A stretch of 64,000 nt of DNA from Hydractinia symbiolongicarpus. Taxonomy: Eukaryota > Cnidaria > Hydrozoa > Anthoathecata > Hydractiniidae. Positions within the stretch are counted from its first letter, which is position 1. Every line of letters begins with the position of its first letter. The notes under the pieces are model-generated. The model had not been told where the DNA came from and did not search any database. It saw only the letters and a list, made by a program, of their open reading frames with translations. This document shows, piece after piece, positions 19,824-33,900 of this stretch. The position numbers and the translations under genes were made by a program. The stretch lies in NCBI RefSeq assembly GCF_029227915.1, contig NW_026633880.1, forward strand, positions 62,001-126,000. Direction: 5' to 3'.

Positions 19824-22800
19824 GGGCTTTATCGACTATATTAAGAAGAATGTTATTTCTTGGAGTCCAATTGTCTCACTTTCACATTTATAAGATCACA
19901 GTCCATAATCAGTTCAATTAAGTCCCACAGTCAATGGTTTCACTGTTAAAAGCCATACAACCTAGTAATATCAGAAAATTATCGCTAAATACATGTTGGT
20001 ACGAATATGTGACCCAACCGTTGTAAGTCAAACGGATTGACACCGTTAGAAAGTCAATGAAATGTAGTTCTTGAAACTGTAGCTATTTCTTTAGCGCGCG
20101 ATAACGGCTAGGATTGGTCCCACAATAAAAAAAATGACTTTTTTTTATCTTAATTCTTAAATGAAGCGCTACCACAGTGACCAGTGTAATCGCTGAGTTT
20201 CGGCAATCATGTCAAGTTAACAAGAATGTTATTTCTTGGAGTCCAATTATCTCTTTTATCACATTTATCAGGAGACAGTCCAAAGTTAGTTCAATTAAGT
20301 CCCACAGTCAATCGTTTCATAGTTAAAAGCGACGCAACCTAGCAATATCAGAAAAATATCGCTGAACACATGTTGGTACGTATTTGTGACCAAACCGTTG
20401 TAACTGAAAGGGACTGACACCGTTAGAAAGTCATTGAAATGTAGTTTTTGAAACTATTGCTATTTCTTCAGCGCGCGCTAGCGGCTAGGATTAGTCCCAC
20501 AGTAAAAAAATGACTTATTTATCTAAACTCTTAAATGAAGCGCTACCACAGCGGCCAGTGTAATCGCTGAGTTCCGGCAATTACGTCAAATTAAGAAGAA
20601 TGTTATTTCTTGGAGTCCAATTGTCTCATTTATCACATTTATCAGGTCACAGTCCAAAGTTACTTCAGTTAAGTCCCACAGGCAATCGTTTCATTGTTAA
20701 AAGCGATGCAACCTAGTAATGTCAGATAAATATCGCTAAATACATGTTGGTACGAATATGTGACCCAACTGTTGAAACTCAAACGGACTGACACCGTTAA
20801 AAAGGCAATGAAATGTAGTTTTTGAAACTGTCGCTATTTCTTCAGCGTGCGATAACGAATAGGATTGGTTCCATAGTAAAGAACGACTCATTTATCTAAA
20901 TTTTTAAATGAAGCGATACCACAACGCCCAGTGTAATCGCTGATTTCCGGCAATCACGTCAAATTAAGAAGAATGTTATTTCTTGGAGTCCAATTGTCTA
21001 ATTGATCACATTTATCAGGTCACAGTCCAAAGTTAGTTCAGTTAAGTCCCACAGTCAATCGTTTCATTGTTAAAAGCCATGCAACCTAGTAATATCAGAT
21101 AAATATCGCTAAATACATGTTGGTACGAATATGTGACCCAACCGTTGAAACTCAAACGGACTGACACCGTTAGAAATTCAATGAAATGTAGTTTTTGAAA
21201 CTGTCGCTATTTCTTCAACGCGCGATAACAGCTAGGATTGGTCCCACAGTAAAAAATGACTTTTTTATCTTAATTTTTAATTGAAGCGCTACCACAGCGC
21301 CCAGTGTAATCGCTGAGTTTCGGCAATCATTTCATACTAAGAAGAATGTTATTTCTTGGAGTCCAATTGTCTCACTTTCACATTTATAAGGTCACAGTCC
21401 ATAATGAGTTCAATTAAGTCCCACAGTCAATGTTTTCACTGTTAAAAGCCATACAACCTAGTAATATTAGATAAATATCGCTAAATACATGTTGGTACGA
21501 ATATGTGACCCAACCGTTGTAACTCAAACGGACTGACACCGTTAGAAAGTCAATGAAATGTAGTTTTTGAAACTGTCGCTATTTCTTCAGCGTGCAATAA
21601 CGAATAGGATTGGTCCCACAGTAAAGAACGACTCATTTATCTAAATTTTTAAATGAAGCGATACCACAACGCCCAGTGTAATCGCTGATTTCCGGCAATC
21701 ACATCAAATTAAGAAGAATGTTATTTCTTGGAGGCCAATTGTCTCATTTATTACATTTATCAGGTCACAGTCCAAAGTTAGTTCAGTTAAGTCCCACAGT
21801 CAATCGTTTCATTGTTAAAAGCGATGCAACCTAGTAATGTCAGATAAATATCGCTAAATACATGTTGGTACGAATATGTGACCCAACCGTTGAAACTCAA
21901 ACGGACTGACACCGTTAAAAAGTCAATGAAATGTAGTTTTTGAAACTGTCGCTATTTCTTCAGCGTGCGATAACGAATAGGATTGGTCCCACAGTAAAGA
22001 ACGACTCATTTATCTAAATTTTTAAATGAACCGATACCACAACGCCCAGTGTAATCGCTGATTTCCGGCAATCACGTCAAATTAAGAAGAATGTTATTTC
22101 TTGGAGTCCAATTGTCTCATTCATCACATTTATCAGGTCTCAGACCAACGTTAGTTCAGTTAAGTCCCACAGTCAATCGTTTCATTATTAAAAGCGATGC
22201 AACCTAGTAATATCAGATAAATATCGCTAAATACATGTTGGTACGAATATGTGACCCAACCGTTGAAACTCAAACGCACTGACACCGTTAGAAAGTCAAT
22301 GAAACGTAGTTTTTGAAATTGTCGCTATTTCTTAAGCGCGCGATAACAGCTAGGATTGGTCCCACAGTAAAAAATGACTTTTTTATCTTAATTTTTAATT
22401 GAAGCGCTACCACAGCGCCCAGTGTAATCGCTGAGTTTCGGCAATCATTTCATATTAAGAAGAATGTTATTTCTTGGAGTCCAATTGTCTCACTTTCACA
22501 TTTATAAGGTCACAGTCCATAATCAGTTCAATTAAGTCCCACAGTCAATGGTTTCACTGTTAAAAGCCATACAACCTAGTAATATCAGACAAATATCGCT
22601 AAATACATGTTGGTACGAATATGTGACCCAACCGTTGTAAGTCAAACGGATTGACACCGTTAGAAAGTCAATGAAATGTAGTTTTTGAAACTGTCGCTAT
22701 TTTTTCACTGCACGATAACGGGTAGGATTGGTCCCACAGTAAAGAACGGCTTATTTATCTAAATTTTTAAATGAAGCGCTACCACAACGCCCAGTGTAAT

Positions 22801-25800
22801 CGCTGATTTCCGGCAATCACGTCAAATTAAGAAGAATGTTATTTCTTGGAGTCCAATTGTCTCACTTTCACATTTATAAGGTCACAGTCCATAATCAGTT
22901 CAATTAAGTCCCACAGTCAATGTTTTCACTGTTAAAAGCCATACAACCTAGTAATATCAGATAAATATCGCTAAATACATGTTGGTACGAATATGTGACC
23001 CAACCGTTGTAACTCAAACGGACTGACACCGTTAGAAAGTCAATGAAATGTAGTTTTTGAAATTGTCGCTATTTCTTCAGCGTGCGATAACGAATAGGAT
23101 TGGTCCCACAGTAAAGAACGACTCATTTATCTAAATTTTTAAATGAAGCGATACCACAACGCCCAGTGTAATCGCTGATTTCCGGCAATCACATCAAATT
23201 AAGAAGAATGTTATTTCTTGGAGGCCAATTGTCTCATTTATCACATTTATCAGGTCACAGTCCAAAGTTAGTTCAGTTAAGTCCCACAGTCAATCGTTTC
23301 ATTGTTAAAAGCGATGCAACCTAGTAATGTCAGATAAATATCGCTAAATACATGTTGGTACGAATATGTGACCCAACCGTTGAAACTCAAACGGACTGAC
23401 ACCGTTAAAAAGTCAATGAAATGTAGTTTTTGAAACTGTCGCTATTTCTTCAGCGTGCGATAACGAATAGGATTGGTCTTACAGTAAAGAACGACTCATT
23501 TATCTAAATTTTTAAATGAAGCGATACCACAACGCCCAGTGTAATCGCTGATTTCCGGCAATCACGTCAAATTAAGAAGAATGTTATTTCTTGGAGTCCA
23601 ATTGTCTCATTCATCACATTTATCAGGTCTCAGTCCAAAGTTAGTTCAGTTAAGTCCCACAGTCAATCGTTTCATTATTAAAAGCGATGCAACCTAGTAA
23701 TATCAGATAAATATCGCTAAATACATGTTGGTACGAATATGTCACCCAACCGTTGAAACACAAACGGACTGACACCGTTAGAAAGTCAATGAAATGTAGT
23801 TTTTGAAACTGTCGCTATTTCTTCAGCGCGCGATAACGAACAGGATTGGTCCCACAGTAAAGAACGACTTATTTATCTAATTTTTTTTAAGTGAAGCGCT
23901 ACCACAGCGCCCAGTTTAATCGCTGATGTCCGGCAATCATGTCAAATTAAGAAGAATTTTCTTGGAGTCCATTTGTGTCATTTATGACATTGATCAGGTC
24001 ACGGTCCAAATTTATTTCAATTAAGTCCCACAGTCAATCGTTTCACTGTTAAAAGCGATGCAAACTAGTAATATCAGATAAATATCGCTAAATACATGTT
24101 GGTACGAATATGTGACCCAACCGTTGAAACTCAAACGGACTGACACCGTTAAAAAGTCAATGAAATGTAGTTTTTGAAACTGTCGCTATTTCTTCATCGC
24201 GCGATAACGGCTAGGATTGGTCCCACAGTAAAAAATGACTTATTAATCTAAATTTTAAATGAAGCGCTACCACAGAGCCCAGTGTAATCGCTGAGTTTCG
24301 GCAATCATTTCATATTAAGAAGAATGTTATTTCCTGGATTCCAATTTCCTCATTTATCACATTTATCAAGGCACAGTCCAAAGTTAGTCCAATTAAGTCC
24401 CACAGTCAATCGTTTCATTGTTAAAAGCGATGAAACCTAGTAATCTCAGAAAAATATCGTTAAACACATGTTGGTACGAATATGTGACCCAACCGTTGAA
24501 ACTCAAACGGACTGGCACCGTTAGAAATTCAATGAAATTTAGTTTTTGAACTGTCGCTATTTCTTCATCGCACGATAACGGCTAGGATTGGTCCCACAGT
24601 TAAAAATAACTTATTAATCTAAATTTTTAAATGAAGCGCTACCACAGCGCCCAGTGTAATCTCTGAGTTCCGGCAATCATGTCAAATTAAGAAGAACGTT
24701 ATTTCTTGGAGTCCAATTTCCTCATTTTACACATTTATCAGGTCACAGTCCAAAGTTAGTTCAATTAAATCCCACAGTCAATCGTTTCACTGTTAAAAGC
24801 GATGCAACCTAGTAATATCAGATAAATATCGATAAATACATGTTGGTACGAATATGTGAACCAACCGTTGAAACTCAAACGCACTGACACCGTTAGAAAG
24901 TCAATGAAACGTAGTTTTTGAAATTGTCGCTATTTCTTAAGCGCGCGATAACAGCTAGGATTGGTCCCACAGTAAAAAATGACTTTTTTATCTTAATTTT
25001 TAATTGAAGCGCTACCACAGCGCCCAGTGTAATCGCTAAGTTTCGGCAATCATTTCATATTAAGAAGAATGTTATTTCTTGGAGTCCAATTGTCTCACTT
25101 TCACATTTATAAGGTCACAGTCCATAATCAGTTCAATTAAGTCCCACAGTCAATGGTTTCACTGTTAAAAGCCATACAACCTAGTAATATCAGAAAAATA
25201 TCGCTAAATACATGTTGGTACGAATATGTGACCCAACCGTTGTAAGTCAAACGGATTGACACCGTTAGAAAGTCAATGAAATGTAGTTTTTGAAACTGTC
25301 GCTATTTTTTCACCGCACGATAACGGGTAGGGTTGGTCCCACAGTAAAGAACGGCTTATTTATCTAAATTTTTAAATGAAGCGCTACCACAACGCCCAGT
25401 GTAATCGCTGATTTCCGGCAATCACGTCAAATTAAGAAGAATGTTATTTCTTGGATTCCAATTTCCTCATTTATCACATTTTTCAAGTCACAGTCCAAAG
25501 TTAGTCCAATTAAGTCCCACAGTCAATCGTTTCATTGTTAAAAGCGATGAAACCTAGTAATCTCAGAAAAACATCGCTAAATACATGTTGGTACGAACAT
25601 GTGACCCAACCGTTGTAAGTCAAACGGATTGACACCGTTAGAAAGTCAATGAAATGTAGTTTTTGAAACTGTCGCTATTTTTTCACCGCACGATAACGGG
25701 TAGGATTGGTCCCACAGTAAAGAACGGCTTATTTATCTAAATTTTTAAATGAAGCGCTACCACAACGCCCAGTGTAATCGCTGATTTCCGGCAATCACGT

Positions 25801-26183
25801 CAAATTAAGAAGAATGTTGTTTCTTGGAGTCCAATTGTCTCATTTATCACATTTATCAGGTCACAGTCCAAAGTTAGTTCAGTTAAGTCCCACAGTCAAT
25901 CGTTTCATTGTTAAAAGCGATGCAACCTAGTAATATTAGAAAAATATCGCCAAATACATGTTGGTACGAATATGTGACCCAACCGTTGTAACTCAAACGG
26001 ACTGACACCGTTAGAAAGTCAATGAAATGTAGTTTTTGAAACTGTCGCTATTTCTTCAGCGCGCGATAATGGCTAGGATTGGTCCCACAATAAAGAAATG
26101 ACTTTTTTATCTTAATTCTTAAATGAAGCGCTACCACACAGCCCAGTGTAATCACTGAGTTCCGGCAATCACGTCAAATTAAG

Positions 26184-27620
26184 AAGAATGTTTATCACAT
26201 TTATCAGGTGACAGTCCAAAGTTAGCTCAATTAAGTCCCACAGTCAATCGTTTCATAGTTAAAAGCGATGCAATCTAGTAATATCAGAAAAATATCGCTA
26301 AATACATGTTGGTACGAATTTGTGACCCAACCGTTGTAACTCAAACGGACTGACACCGTTAGAAAGTCAATGAAATGTAGTTCTTGAAACTGTCGCTATT
26401 TCTTTTGCGCGCAATAACGGCTAGGATTGGTCCCACAATAAAAAAATGACTTTTTTTATCTTAATTCTTAAATGAAGCGCTACCACAGAGCCTAGTGCAA
26501 TCGCTGAGTTTGGGCAATCATGTCAAGTTAACAAGAATGTTATTTGTTGGAGTTCAATTGTCTCATTTATCACATTTATCAGGTCACAGTCCAAAGTTAG
26601 TTCAGTTAAGTCCCACAGTCAATCGTTTCATTGTTAAAAGCGATGCAACCTAGTAATATTAAAAAAATATCGCCAAATACATGTTGGTACGAATATGTGA
26701 CCCAACCGTTGTAACTCAAACGGACTGACACCGTTAGAAAGTCAATGAAATGTAGTTTTTGAAACTGTCGCTATTTCTTCAGCGCGCAATAATGGCTAGG
26801 ATTGGTCCCACAATAAAGAAATGACTTTTTTATCTTATTTCTTAAATGAAGCGCTACCACAGAGCCCAGTGTAATCGCTGAGTTCCGGCAATCACGTCAA
26901 ATTAAGAAGAATGTTTATCACATTTATCAGGTGACAGTCCAAAGTTAGCTCAATTAAGTCCCACAGCCAATCGTTTCATAGTTAAAAGCGATGCAATCTA
27001 GTAATATCAGAAAAATATCGCTAAATACATGTTGGTACGAATTTGTGACCGAACCGTTGTAACTCAAACGGACTGACACCGTTAGAAAGTCAATGAAATG
27101 TAGTTCTTGAAACTGTCGCTATTTCTTTTGCGCGCAATAACGGCTAGGATTGGTCCCACAATAAAAAAATGACTTTTTTTATCTTAATTCTTAAATGAAG
27201 CGCTACCACAGAGCCTAGTGCAATCGCTGAGTTTCGGCAATCATGTCAAGTTAACAGGAATGTTATTTCTTGGAGTCCAATTGTGTCCTTTATCACATTT
27301 ATCAGGAGACAGTCCAAAGTTAGTTCAGTTAAGTTCCACAGTCAATCGTTTCATTGTTAAAAGCGATGCAAAGTAGTATTATCAAAAAATTATCGCTAAA
27401 TAAATGTTGGTACGAATATGTGACCCAACCGTTGAAACTCAAACGGACTGACACCGCTAAAAAGTCAATGAAATGTAGTTTTTGAAACTGTCGCTATTTC
27501 TTCAGCGTGCGATAACGAATAGGTTTGGTCCCACACTAAAGAACGACTCATTTATCTAAACTCTTAAATGAAGCGCTACCACAGCGGCCAGTGTAATCGC
27601 TGAGTTCCGGCAATCACGTC
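26184..27620 (+). repeat. Two-monomer higher-order repeat, period about 723 bp, with a shortened monomer
   Basis: A 26-bp deletion fuses AAGAATG directly to TTTATCACATTT at 26188 and again at 26911. It removes most of the TTATTTCTTGGAGTCCAATT start. Flanking segments share further variants such as TTTTGCGCGCAATAACGG and GCCTAGTGCAATCGC. The dimer of one full and one short monomer was duplicated. Short shared bases at the breakpoint suggest slippage. Confidence 0.85.
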
Positions 27621-28749
27621 AAATTAAGAAGAATGTTATTTCTTGGAGTCCAATTGTCTTATTTATCACATTTATCAGGTCACAGTCCAAAGTTAGTTCA
27701 GTTAAGTTCCACAGTCAATCGTTTCATTGTTAAAAGCGATGCAAAGTAGTATTATCAAAAAATTATCGCTAAATAAATGTTGGTACGAATATGTGACCCA
27801 ACCGTTGAAACTCAAACGGACTGACACCGCTAAAAAGTCAATGAAATGTAGTTTTTGAAACTGTCGCTATTTCTTCAGCGTGCGATAACGAATAGGTTTG
27901 GTCCCACACTAAAGAACGACTCATTTATCTAAATTTTTAAATGAAGCGCTACCACAACGCCCAGTGTAATCGCTGATTTCCGGCAATCACGTCAAATTAA
28001 GAAGAATGTTATTTCTTGGAGTCCAATTGTCTCATTTATCACATTTATCAGGTCACAGTCCAAAGTTAGTTCGCTTAAGTCCCACAGTCAATTGTTTCAT
28101 TGTTAAAAGCGATGCAAACTAGTAATATCAGAAAAATATCGCTAAATACATGTTGGTACGAATATGTGACCCAGCCGTTGTAACTCAAACGGACTGACAC
28201 CGTTAGAAAGTCAATGAAATGTAGTTTTTGAAACTGTCGCTATTTCTTCAGCGCGTGATAACGGCTAGGATTGGTCCCACAATAAAGAAATGACTTTTTT
28301 ATCTTAATTCTTAAATGAAGGGCTACCACAGAGCCAGTGTAATCGCTGAGTTCCGGCAATCATGTCAAATTAACAAGAATGTTATTTCTTGGAGTCTAAT
28401 TGTCTCCTTTATCACACTTATCAGGTGACAGTCCAAGGTTAGCTCAATTAAGTCCCACAGTCAATCGTTTCATAGTTAAAAGCGATGCAATCTAGTAATA
28501 TCAGAAAAATATCGCCAAATACATGTTGGTACGAATTTGTGACCCAACCGTTGTTACTGAAAGTGACTGACACCGTTAGAAAGTCAATGAAATGTAGTTT
28601 TTGAAACTATTGCTATTTCTTCAGCGCGCGCTAGCGGCTAGGATTGGTCCCACAGTAAAAAAATGAATTATTTATCTAAACTCATAAATGAAGCGCTACC
28701 ACAGCGGCCAGTGTAATCGCTGAGTTCCGGCAATCACGTTAAATTAAAA

Positions 28750-30990
28750 AAAATGTTATTTCTTGGAGTCCAATTGCCTCATTTCTCACATTTATCAGGT
28801 CACAGTCCAAAGTTCGTTCAATTAGGTCCCACAGTCAATCGTTTCTTTGTTAAAAGCGATGCAACCTAGTAATATCAAAAAATTATCGCTAAATACATGT
28901 TGGTACGAATATGTGACATCACCGTTGAAACTCAAACGGACTGACACCGCTAAAAAGTCAATGAAATGTAGTTTTTGAAACTGTCGCTATTTCTTCAGCG
29001 TGCGATAACGAATAGGTTTGGTCCCACACTAAAGAACGACTCATTTATCTAAATTTTTAAATGAAGCGCTACCACAACGCCCAGTGTAATCGCTGATTTC
29101 CGGCAATCACGTCAAATTAAGAAGAATGTTATTTCTTGGAGTCCAATTGTCTCATTTATTACATTTATCAGGTCACAGTCCAAAGTTAGTTCGCTTAAGT
29201 CCCACAGTCAATCGTTTCATAGTTAAAAGCGATGCAATCTAGTAATATCAGAAAAATATCGCCAAATACATGTTGGTACGAATTTGTGACCCAACCGTTG
29301 TTACTGAAAGTGACTGACACCGTTAGAAAGTCAATGAAATGTAGTTTTTGAAACTATTGCTATTTCTTCAGCGCGCTGGCGGCTAGGATTGGTCCCACAG
29401 TAAAAAAATGACTTATTTATCTAAACTCATAAATGAAGCGCTACCACAGCGGCCAGTGTAATCGCTGAGTTCCGGCAATCACGTTAAATTAAGAAGAATG
29501 TTATTTCTTGGAGTCCAATTACCTCATTTCTCACATTTATCAGGTCACAGTCCAAAGTTCGTTCAATTAAGTCCCACAGTCAATCGTTTCATTGTTAAAA
29601 GCGATGCAACCTAGTAATATCAAAAAATTATCGCTAAATACATGTTGGTACGAATATGTGACATCACCGTTGAAACTCAAACGGACTGACACCGTTAGAA
29701 AGTCAATGAAATGTAGTTTTTGAAACTATTGCTATTTCTTCAGCGCGCGCTAGCGGCTAGGATTGGTCCCACAGTAAAAAAATGAATTATTTATCTAAAC
29801 TCATAAATGAAGCGCTACCACAGCGGCCAGTGTAATCGCTGAGCTCCGGCAATCACGTTAAATTAAGAAAAATGTTATTTCTTGGAGTCCAATTGCCTCA
29901 TTTCTCACATTTATCAGGTCACAGTCCAAAGTTCGTTCAATTAAGTCCCACAGTCAATCGTTTCTTTGTTAAAAGCGATGCAACCTAGTAATATCAAAAA
30001 ATTATCGCTAAATACATGTTGGTACGAATATGTGACATCACCGTTGAAACTCAAACGGACTGACACCGCTAAAAAGTCAATGAAATGTAGTTTTTGAAAC
30101 TGTCGCTATTTCTTCAGCGTGCGATAACGAATAGGTTTGGTCCCACACTAAAGAACGACTCATTTATCTAAATTTTTAAATGAAGCGCTACCACAACGCC
30201 CAGTGTAATCGCTGATTTCCGGCAATCACGTCAAATTAAGAAGAATGTTATTTCTTGGAGTCCAATTGTCTCATTTATTACATTTATCAGGTCACAGTCC
30301 AAAGTTAGTTCGCTTAAGTCCCACAGTCAATCGTTTCATAGTTAAAAGCGATGCAATCTAGTAATATCAGAAAAATATCGCCAAATACATGTTGGTACGA
30401 ATTTGTGACCCAACCGTTGTTACTGAAAGTGACTGACACCGTTAGAAAGTCAATGAAATGTAGTTTTTGAAACTATTGCTATTTCTTCAGCGCGCTGGCG
30501 GCTAGGATTGGTCCCACAGTAAAAAAATGACTTATTTATCTAAACTCATAAATGAAGCGCTACCACAGCGGCCAGTGTAATCGCTGAGTTCCGGCAATCA
30601 CGTTAAATTAAGAAGAATGTTATTTCTTGGAGTCCAATTACCTCATTTCTCACATTTATCAGGTCACAGTCCAAAGTTCGTTCAATTAAGTCCCACAGTC
30701 AATCGTTTCATTGTTAAAAGCGATGCAACCTAGTAATATCAAAAAATTATCGCTAAATACATGTTGGTACGAATATGTGACATCACCGTTGAAACTCAAA
30801 CGGACTGACACCGTTAGAAAGTCAATGAAATGTAGTTTTTGAAACTGTCGCTATTTCTTCAGCGTGCGATAACGAATAGGTTTGGTCCCACACTAAAGAA
30901 CGACTCATTTATCTAAGTTTTTAAATGAAGCGCTACCACAACGCTCAGTGTAATCGCTGATTTCCGGCAATCACGTCAAATTAAGAAGAA
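28750..30990 (+). repeat. Three-monomer higher-order repeat, period 1119 bp, two copies
   Basis: GCGCGCTGGCGGC recurs at 29371 and 30490, and the AATGTTATTTCTTGGAG start followed by TCCAATTGCCTCATTTCTC recurs at about 28755 and 29873. The copies differ at only a few positions. GTGACATCACCG and GAATAGGTTTGGTCCC mark two of the three monomers. Related monomers continue to about 33200. Confidence 0.87.
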
Positions 30991-33900
30991 TGTTATTTCT
31001 TGGAGTCCAATGGTGTCCTTTATCACATTTATCAAGAGACAGTCCAAAGTTAGTTCAATTAAGTCCCACAGTCAATTGTTTCATAGTGAAAAGCGACGCA
31101 ACCTAGTAATATCAGAAAAATATCGCTAAATACATGTTGGTACGAATATGTGACCCAACCGTAGTAACTGAAAGGGACTGACACCGTTAAAAAGTCAATG
31201 AAATGTAGTTTTTGAAACTATTGCTATTTCTTCAGCGCGCGCTAGCGACTAGGATTGGTCCCACAGTAAAAAAATGACTTATTTATCTAAACTCTTAAAT
31301 GAAGCGCTACCACAGCGGCCAGTGTAATCGCTGAGTTCCGGCAATCACGTCAAATTAAGAAGAATGTTATTTCTTGGAGTCCAATTGTCTTATTTATCTC
31401 ATTTATCAGGTCACAGTCCAAAGTTAGTTCAGTTAAGTCCCACAGTCAATCGTTTCATTGTTAAAAGCGATGCAAAGTAGTATTATCAAAAAATTATCGC
31501 TAAATACATGTTGGTACGAATATGTGACCCAACCGTTGAAACTCAAACGGACTGACACCGCTACAAAGTCAATGAAATGTAGTTTTTGAAACTGTCGCTA
31601 TTTCTTCAGCGTGCGATAACGAATAGGTTTGGTCCCACACTAAAGAACGACTCATTTATCTAAATTTTTAAATGAAGCGCTACCACAACGCCCAGTGTAA
31701 TCGCTGATTTCCGGCAATCACGTCAAATTAAGAAGAATGTTATTTCTTGGAGTCCAATTGTCCCATTTATCACATTTATCAGGTCACAGTCCAAAGTTAG
31801 TTCGCTTAAGTCCCACAGTCAATTGTTTCATTGTTAAAAGCGATGCAAACTAGTAATATCAGAAAAATATCGCTAAATACATGTTGGTACGAATATGTGA
31901 CCCAGCCGTTTTAACTAAAACGGACTGACACCGTTAGAAAGTCAATGAAATGTAGTTTTTGAAACTGTCGCTATTTCTTCAGCGCGTGATAACGGCTAGG
32001 ATTGGTCCCACAATAAAGAAATGACTTTTTTATCTTAATTCTTAAATGAAGGGCTACCACAGAGCCAGTGTAATCGCTGAGTTCCGGCAATCATGTCAAA
32101 TTCACAAGAATGTTATTTCTTGGAGTCCAATTGTCTCCTTTATCACACTTATCAGGTGACAGTCCAAAGTTAGCTCAATTAAGTCCCACAGTCAATCGTT
32201 TCATAGTTAAAAGCGATGCAATCTAGTAATATCAGAAAAATATCGCCAAATACATGTTGGTACGAATTTGTGACCCAACCGTTGTTACTGAAAGTGACTG
32301 ACACCGTTAGAAAGTCAATGAAATGTAGTTTTTGAAACTATTGCTATTTCTTCAGCGCGCGCTAGCGGCTAGGATTGGTCCCACAGTAAAAAAATGAATT
32401 ATTTATCTAAACTCATAAATGAAGCGCTACCACAGCGGCCAGTGTAATCGCTGAGTTCCGGCAATCACGTTAAATTAAGAAGAATGTTATTTCTTGGAGT
32501 CCAATTGCCTCATTTCTCACATTTATCAGGTCACAGTCTAAAGTTCGTTCAATTAAGTCCCACAGTCAATCGTTTCTTTGTTAAAAGCGATGCAACCTAG
32601 TAATATCAAAAAATTATCGCTAAATACATGTTGGTACGAATATGTGACATCACCGTTGAAACTCAAACGGACTGACACCGCTAAAAAGTCAATTAAATGT
32701 AGTTTTTGAAACTGTCGCTATTTCTTCAGCGTGCGATAACGAATAGGTTTGGTCCCACACTAAAGAACGACTCATTTATCTAAATTTTTAAATGAAGCGC
32801 TACCACAACGCCAGTGTAATCGCTGATTTCCGGCAATCACGTCAAATTAAGAAGAATGTTATTTCTTGGAGTCCAATTACCTCATTTCTCACATTTATCA
32901 GGTCACAGTCCAAAGTGCGTTCAATTAAGTCCCACAGTCAATCGTTTCATTGTTAAAAGCGATGCAACCTAGTAATATCAAAAAATTATCGCTAAATACA
33001 TGTTGGTACGAATATGTGACATCACCGTTGAAACTCAAACGGACTGACACCGTTAGAAAGTCAATGAAATGTAGTTTTTGAAACTGTCGCTATTTCTTCA
33101 GCGTGCGATAACGAATAGGTTTGGTCCCACACTAAAGAACGACTCATTTATCTAAATTTTTAAATGAAGCGCTACCACAACGCCCAGTGTAATCGCTGAT
33201 TTCCGGCAATCACGTCAAATTAAGAAGAATGTTATTTCTTGGAGTCCAATTGTGTCCTTTATCACATTTATCAGGAGACAGTCCAAAGTTAGTTCAATTA
33301 AGTCCCACAGTCAATTGTTTCATAGTGAAAAGCGACGCAACCTAGTAATATCAGAAAAATATCGCTAAATACATGTTGGTACGAATATGTGACCCAACCG
33401 TAGTAACTGAAAGGGACTGACACCGTTAAAAAGTCAATGAAATGTAGTTTTTGAAACTATTGCTAGTTCTTCAGCGCGCGCTAATGGCTAGGATAGGCCC
33501 CACAGTAAAAAAATGACTTTTTTTTATCTTAATTCTTAAATGAAGCGCTACCACAGCGGCCAGTGTAATTGCTGTGTTCCGGCAATCACGTCAAATTTAG
33601 AAGAATGTTATTTCTTGGAGTCCAATTGTCTGATTTTTCACATTTATCAGATGACAGTCCAAAGTTAGCTCAATTAAGTCCCACAGTCAATCGCTTCATA
33701 GTTAAAAGCGATGCAACCTAGTAATATCAGAAAAATATCGCTAAATACATGTTGGTACGAATATGTGCCCAACCGTTGTAACTCAAACGGACTGACACCG
33801 TTAGAAAGTCAATGAAATGTAGTTTTTGAAACTGTCGCTATTTCTTTAGCGCACGATAACGGTTAGGATTGGTCCCACAATAAAAAAATGACTTTTTTTT

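Larger units (their letters stand above)
19156..19838 (+). mobile_element. Non-autonomous insertion, probably rolling-circle (Helitron-like), 683 bp
   Basis: It interrupts a satellite monomer between TTTCA and TATTAAG with no target duplication, which fits insertion between A and T. It starts TCTCTTATAATAATACGC, followed by a GTGTGTCTGTCTGTC stretch. Near the other end a hairpin GTGGA-TTTT-TCCAC at 19810-19823 lies 15 nt from the boundary. These are features of rolling-circle elements. The last bases are GACTA rather than the canonical CTRR, so the assignment is tentative and a degenerate end or a Helentron-type relative is possible. It contains a 99-bp internal tandem duplication, as in many such elements. 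No meaningful open reading frame is present. The small open frame across 19629-19844 runs out into satellite and is not credible. Confidence 0.65.

Noticed and set aside
19629-19844. Plus-strand open frame of 71 codons in the 683-bp insertion
   Set aside because: It runs across the insertion boundary into satellite and has no recognisable domain.
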